Below are positions 18,690-64,000 of a DNA stretch of 64,000 nucleotides, in pieces. Made by a program: the position numbers and the translations under genes. The stretch is from Cristatella mucedo (lineage: Eukaryota > Bryozoa > Phylactolaemata > Cristatellidae), in contig WPIO01000027.1 in the NCBI GenBank assembly GCA_009760855.2, positions 4,408,501 to 4,472,500 on the forward strand, written 5' to 3'. Below the pieces are notes generated by a model. The model was given only the letters and a program-made list of their open reading frames with translations, was not told where the DNA came from and did no database searches. Position 1 is the stretch's first letter, and the number at the start of each line of letters is the position of its first letter.

Positions 18690-19640
18690 TCGAGCAAGAG
18701 GACGCAGCCGTCGTAGTAGGATCATGAGGTGATTGGTATCGGCTGCTGGCCTGTCAACCCGGCTAGCAATTTAAGATTAGGGCGACGCTTGCCCAGGGTC
18801 GCTGTCGCCGCCAGCCGTCCTAGAGTTGCTGGACCGTCAAGGTAGTTGATAGACGGTTTCCGTGAGATCGAGAGAGGTGGCTGAAGAGCACCCGGATTCT
18901 CGAGCTGTGAGCAAGAGGACGCAGAGGGACCGTGAGGTGATTGATATTGGCTGGCTCATCATTTGGCCGGCTATTTATATAATGGTAGGGCGACGCTCAC
19001 TCGTGGTTCCTTCGTCGAATTCGGCTCCGTTTCGACGCCGTCGACGGCAGTTGCCGGACTCACTTCTCTGAAAGCACGGGTTGTTCACCGGCGATTGAGG
19101 GACATGACTTGACAGCTCCAGGAGGATTCGGTGGACACCACCAAATACACCGTATCACGCCCAAGCTCGGATTTTGTTTTTTTTGTGTGCTCGCGAACGT
19201 GGCCTCGACGTAAGGATTTGCCGGTGCGAACTAGAAGTAGTTCGGTGGGGTGTGTGAGATATTTCAGTGGTTTGGGCTTCTCCGTCTATTTGGGTCGTTT
19301 CCCACTAGTAGGTAGTATAAGTGCGGAGACGTGTTTCCTCGGCAAGAGTGCTTGAGGTAGTGTGTGAGGTATTCCTGCCGTTAAGGTAGAAGCGGAGCCC
19401 TAGTTCTCCAACCAGTGTCTTGGCTCCGGTTCAGGCTCCACGTGTTTGAGTAGTTCCCCACACTAGACGTAGGTAGCCTAAGTGCGAGGACGTACCGCCC
19501 TGCTCGCGATACTGTGAGCCTTCGAGGAGTGTGGAGGATAAAGCTGAGCCACATGCGAAGCGACATTGTGCGCTTTTGAATAAAGCTCAGTAAAATCCCC
19601 TGTGTGTGCCTCTTTCTAATTCACGCCGCGGACTCACGAC
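18690..19640 (+). repeat. GC-rich diverged repeats, possible LTR
   Basis: Two diverged copies of a segment beginning GAGCAAGAGGACGCAG start at about 18,692 and 18,909. A TATATAAT near 18,975 and an AATAAA near 19,580 are placed like an LTR promoter and poly(A) signal, and a C run follows at 19,641. No flanking partner LTR is identified, so the LTR reading is tentative. No coding sequence supported. Confidence 0.3.
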
Positions 19641-19689
19641 CCCCCCCCCCCAGTAACGATAAGTAGGTCGGCGCCTAAGACTCGTTTCG

Positions 19690-21920
19690 TGGCGGCCTGA
19701 TTATTGCTCGAGTGTCTTCCGCTCCGCGAGTCTCACGGAGACACTGCGGGCGAACGTTCGCAGTAAACGAGACTGGTTTATTACTCTCAACGGGTACATA
19801 TATGAGAGCCCAATCAATCGCAGCAGACGACACGAAATATAACTTGCATTAATGGCCTTACAATGCGCCGCTTCAACGGCTAAACTATTGGCCACATGTC
19901 AGGCATGTACATTAGTGTCAAGGCGCTTCGCTAATTACAGTAGCTGAAGCCGCAGGCGCACACTACAGAATGCCGGAACTAATTATACACTTTCTCCACT
20001 GCTATGATCGGCCATGACGGTCGTTAGCTTCCGCTTGGCATCCTTCGATCGCTAATACACGGCCTGCCGTATTGTCGAATCAATCTTTGAGTGTGCGACT
20101 GCTGACACAAATACATATATAATAGTTAAATTGCCGCGGCGGCGAGGTAAGAGCAGCGTGGGCGTCTGGAGCAATGAAACTTCTTTGAAGGTCTAGGTCA
20201 CTGGGACTGTGCGACTCTCAAGCTTGAGGGAAACGACAGGAGGCTGGCAGGCAGGCCCACGTGTTAGGTCACCGTATTAGCAAGGCCGAGTGGAAGCGGA
20301 TTCCGAGTGGTAGCCTTTTTGGCTCTTGTTAGAGCCGAAATCTGAGTTACTTCGTGATATGCACACTTGGCACTGTTTCACATACTCCCGGACACTGTCT
20401 CGGAAGTGTCACTGGCTGCCGAGCACCTACTATTGAGGACTCGTGACGTTGCGTAGGACGGTAGTCCCGAGTGAACTCCATCTGTGGGGACCCGATTAGC
20501 GTGAATTGAGAAGTTTCGGTGAAAGTCTACCAAAGAACCACTCTGCAGGATTGGTGTTTTTTCATAGTAAACGGTATGACTGGCAACTATTATTGCTGCG
20601 GACTTCCTGCAAACGTTTTCTATATGGGGAATCGCAGAGGAAACGCGTCACGTTGGTCGGAAAACTGAACCACCCTCCACTAACTCGCCAACTAGAAACC
20701 TGGTTTGCTGCAAGCATGGTGTAGCAGCTGTCACTGGCTTAGACGATGCAGTCCAACGTACACATAATGTGCAATCGGTTGTCACTTAAATGACCGTACT
20801 ACGGGATTGATGTCAGATGATTATACCGTTTCGGTGCTCTAACCGCAGTACTAGGCAGGACTGAATCTTCCAAGGGCGTAATTACCCTGACGGCGTTGTG
20901 TTAAGCAGAACCCGCGTACTCCCAGAACGTAATGGCGAGTTTGGGCGAAGGCTATCAACCTGAATGACCATCCGGTTACGCTACATAGTATGCCAACGTG
21001 GCGGTTGGAGGCACCTAAGCAGTCTTGAAGGACATAAATGCCGAGCACGAAAAGTGGTCTGCCCTTACCAAACTTATATGAATAACGGCAGGACCGCAAG
21101 ATCAAGCAGAACACAACTGAATTAACAGTCACGTCTCTATACCTAGACAGCTGATTTGTTTCAGATGTTCCTGCAACCTAAACCGTACTCCGACTGGAAT
21201 TTAACGTCAGCTGTTATTTCGTGTCTCGAGCTCAAGAGTATGCTCAAGTCTTCTTTGCAACGGTTGGCATGTAACCTAGAACACCCACTATACCTGATCT
21301 AGCAGAAACAGCCTGGTGGAGTAGGAATTTCGGGGTACCTACCAATAAGGCTACGAGCCAAGTTAGGGGCTACACACCCATTAAATCTGGTGGAAGGTGC
21401 TTAATGGGTCGGGCAAGGTCAAAGAGTAGTCAAACTTATCGAATTCCTAGCGACAACCATCCTGATCATGCTCAACCCTATGGCTTCAGCCTACCAACAA
21501 TTGGCAGCAGCTAAGGGGCGTTTGCTCATTTGTCATTCATTTATCCTTTACTAGCTAGTTCCATGATGCAAGAAATCACTGTATGTAACTTGCTGAAAAG
21601 GCTTGAAATGGCAGTTACGTGAGAATTTTCACGGACTTCATTTACTCATGTCTAATGTGCTCATCACATCTGAGATGACAGCCATCTACCTCAACTAATT
21701 AACATGTTGGCTGTATCTACCCTAAAAACTCAACTTGTGTTGATTCCGGGTCTGAAAAGCCAACAACAGTGAGGCAAATTTAAAATGACCAGCGACCGAT
21801 GCAAATGTCCCATGTTTACCGAAACAACCCGCCTATAATTGATACAATCAAGAAACAAATACTACATTAAAACGATCACGAGGCCAAAGTGCGACCTCTC
21901 GAAACAACTCAGCTGGTAGT
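19690..21920. other. Intergenic stretch, nothing recognised
   Basis: Between the GC-rich repeats and the claspin stop codon. Only short, unsupported open frames and no clear repeat family. It should include the claspin 3' UTR in its upper part; no AATAAA on the minus strand was found close to the stop. Confidence 0.4.
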
Positions 21921-21924
21921 AGAT

Positions 21925-61998
<40,074 letters not shown>

Positions 61999-62001
61999 CT
62001 A

Positions 62002-63190
62002 AAAGTCATGGTAACATTTACAAACTGACATGAAATATGAAGGACCGGTTCGCACTACACATCGGTCTCCCAGGATCGTTTTAATGTGGGATCAGCAGAG
62101 GCCATCCATTCTCGTAGCAGACAACCAGTATACGAATCAGCGATGTACTTATCACACCGCAATAACGGCACACCGCAATAACGGCAAGCCAGGCGAATTA
62201 GACCGGTGGAGGTGCAACTACTTCAACATGCTAGCCCTGGCACGTTGACTTGAGCAAAAGTCAATCGATCACTGACACCCGGTTCTCGCGAGCCTCGAGA
62301 GAATTCAAACTTGTGGTAATAGGAAGTCCGGACGAGCAGCAAGAAGAACATTGCACTAGTAAGTGGTGACACGGTAGCAGACCCCAGGTGTCCAAAAGTC
62401 GGTGCCCACATTTTTTATTTACGACCGTGTTATTGACAAAGGCATTTACAAGACGACCCGGGACCAACAATCACAAGCTCTACAGCCACAAGTTAGTGTA
62501 TTGATGCTGCATACTACACATTGGCCTACGATCTTACCAGCGGGTTGTGGCTCAATTGGTTGGATGTTGTCAGTAATAAATACTTGCTAAACTTGGTAAA
62601 GAATTGGTGGAGCATTACCAAATTGCAGGCAAGATGGCTAGGCCATATAGATCGGCAGGGCTTGCTTCGACCAAAGCTAATTAGTTAACCGTTGCATTGT
62701 TACATACATAATGGGTAGCATTAGTATGCCAGCAAATCCTAGTAGTTCGTAACCTTATTATACATTAAGGTTCACACGGAACGAAAAAGCTTTCTATTAA
62801 TAGAAAGACCGAGCTTTCCAGGAGCCTTGCAAGTGATGACAATTAGGTTCTGCCTTTTCAGTCCGACTATACTGCCAGCCCATCAAACAGGAAGCCATGC
62901 CTCCTGCTGCACCAGCTTTTGATGGGCAGCAGGCTTAACCCACTTAATAATAACAATAATCTTAACAGTAACAAAAGTAGCACATATGTATCGCACCCAA
63001 AGAATTAAATTTTTGGTAAACATGCTAAAAAGAAAGCATATAATTGCATGATGATATTAACAGGCAAATGTCACCGTATGCAATCACATATGACACAATC
63101 ACATACAACACAATTCACACAGCCCGAGCAAATATTGTGACAACCAGGTGTTTACTAGCTTGTCTTTTTGAGTGCCACAGCAGAGGATGT
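62002..63190. other. Upstream claspin intron or flank, nothing recognised
   Basis: Only short unsupported frames and a 15-bp direct repeat (ACACCGCAATAACGG) near 62,155-62,185. No further claspin exon recognised. Confidence 0.4.
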
Positions 63191-63900
63191 TACAATATTA
63201 GTCAGTAGTGACTTCCTGGCTTGGGAGCATGGGGACTGAAGGCACTTTCTATAAGGGATTTGAGGTAGATTGAGGCACAGCTGAGCTGATCGACCCGTCT
63301 AGTCTGCAAGCATCTTATTGGACAGGCAAGAGCCCCATAGAGTTACTTAAGTCCAGATGGGATGACACAAACATATGGACCAACTTGTCTATATACCCTT
63401 AGCTAAGCAATTTTGCAGTGTTAAATCGTCGATTGTAGGCAGACTTGACTACGGAGCCTCGTCTAACGAAAGGTCAGAACAGGTCACAGAGATCCTGGGA
63501 GAGGCTACAGGGCCGAGGCAATTGTTTGGGTCAGGCTTTCCAGGTTCTGAATGACACTACAGTTGCCCTTAACTATTAAGTTTAACTTATCCGTCTTTCA
63601 ATTCAATAAAGTTAGCTTCCCTCCAAGTGCTAAACCAGGCAATATTGCAAGGGAGTTAAGAGAATCAGAGGTGCTAGCAGGCAGAGAATGTCAAAATGCA
63701 GATACGACTGTTATTTGCATGTAAATACAAGTCCAGATTGTGCTTGGCAAATATACAGGAAAAGGGATACAGAAAATTGTAAACAGAATTTTACCTAGAA
63801 CAGTACTTCTTTGGATCCAAGGCACCCATCATGCCTGATTTGCCGGCAGTTCAAGTGGACAGGCCCATCTTGGGAAGGGCTAATATTAATAATAATATTA
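63190..63900 (-). mobile_element. Decayed LINE fragment
   Basis: Minus-strand relic of the reverse transcriptase region (matching order of the 10.7-11.2 kb copy, with many changes) ending near 63,885 in an ATT-rich stretch. Confidence 0.5.
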
Positions 63901-64000
63901 TCATCAGATCAGATCATTAGCATCGTCAGATAACTAAATATCCTTATAAACTTTACATATGCTGTTAAGGAAGCATGAAAATATGGTTACCTTTTGGTCA

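Overview
The window is animal nuclear DNA made of two blocks. Positions 1 to about 17,750 are AT-rich and hold a decayed, endogenised DNA virus of the adintovirus / Polinton (Maverick) type. Positions about 17,850 to 64,000 are GC-richer host DNA holding one split host gene, claspin (CLSPN, minus strand), in a bed of LINE, SINE, LTR and DNA-transposon debris. Split genes with GT-AG introns, tRNA-derived SINEs, CR1/L2-like LINEs and long (AC)n and (TA)n microsatellites indicate a metazoan, most likely an invertebrate; the species cannot be named from this sequence. The same LINE and SINE families lie inside the viral genes and inside the claspin introns, so the viral block is truly integrated and old enough to have been hit several times. 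VIRAL BLOCK: on the minus strand, from high to low coordinates, come a family-B DNA polymerase (17,720-13,118, split by a retroelement), several small genes including a tandem duplicated pair, a gene split by a 1.1-kb LINE, a PLA2-domain virion protein, an A32/FtsK-like packaging ATPase, a coiled-coil gene, two tandem penton-like proteins, a second coiled-coil gene split by LTR-element pieces, the double-jelly-roll major capsid protein, and the start of one more gene at the left edge. On the plus strand (6,259-9,939) are a zinc-ribbon protein split by a SINE, an adenain-like cysteine protease, a 169-residue protein, a tiny gene, an HNH-AP2 endonuclease and a fibre-like protein. This is a nearly complete replication, morphogenesis and entry set; the integrase expected of the group is not visible and would have to lie left of position 1. 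Most genes carry frameshifts or stops, while a few (287, 240, 169 and 77 residues) are still open. A short motif, TATAG(A/G)AA, sits directly on many viral start codons; it looks like a virus-specific promoter or initiator and identifies two lost starts (ACG, GTG). HOST BLOCK: claspin can be traced through 21 coding exons from 61,998 down to 21,925. The splice phases agree at every junction as chosen, giving about 1,106 codons against about 1,340 in human. Recognisable claspin blocks appear in the right order, including two Chk1-docking LCSGSF motifs. The 5' end probably lies beyond the right edge. The introns contain many 5'-truncated LINE copies (two identical over 277 bp), SINEs sharing the LINE 3' tail, a 174-bp hAT MITE resembling the horizontally transferred SPIN family with an 8-bp target duplication, and a 178-bp palindromic MITE. 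Between the viral block and claspin (17,850-21,900) lie a Ty3/retropepsin relic and a GC-rich repeated stretch.
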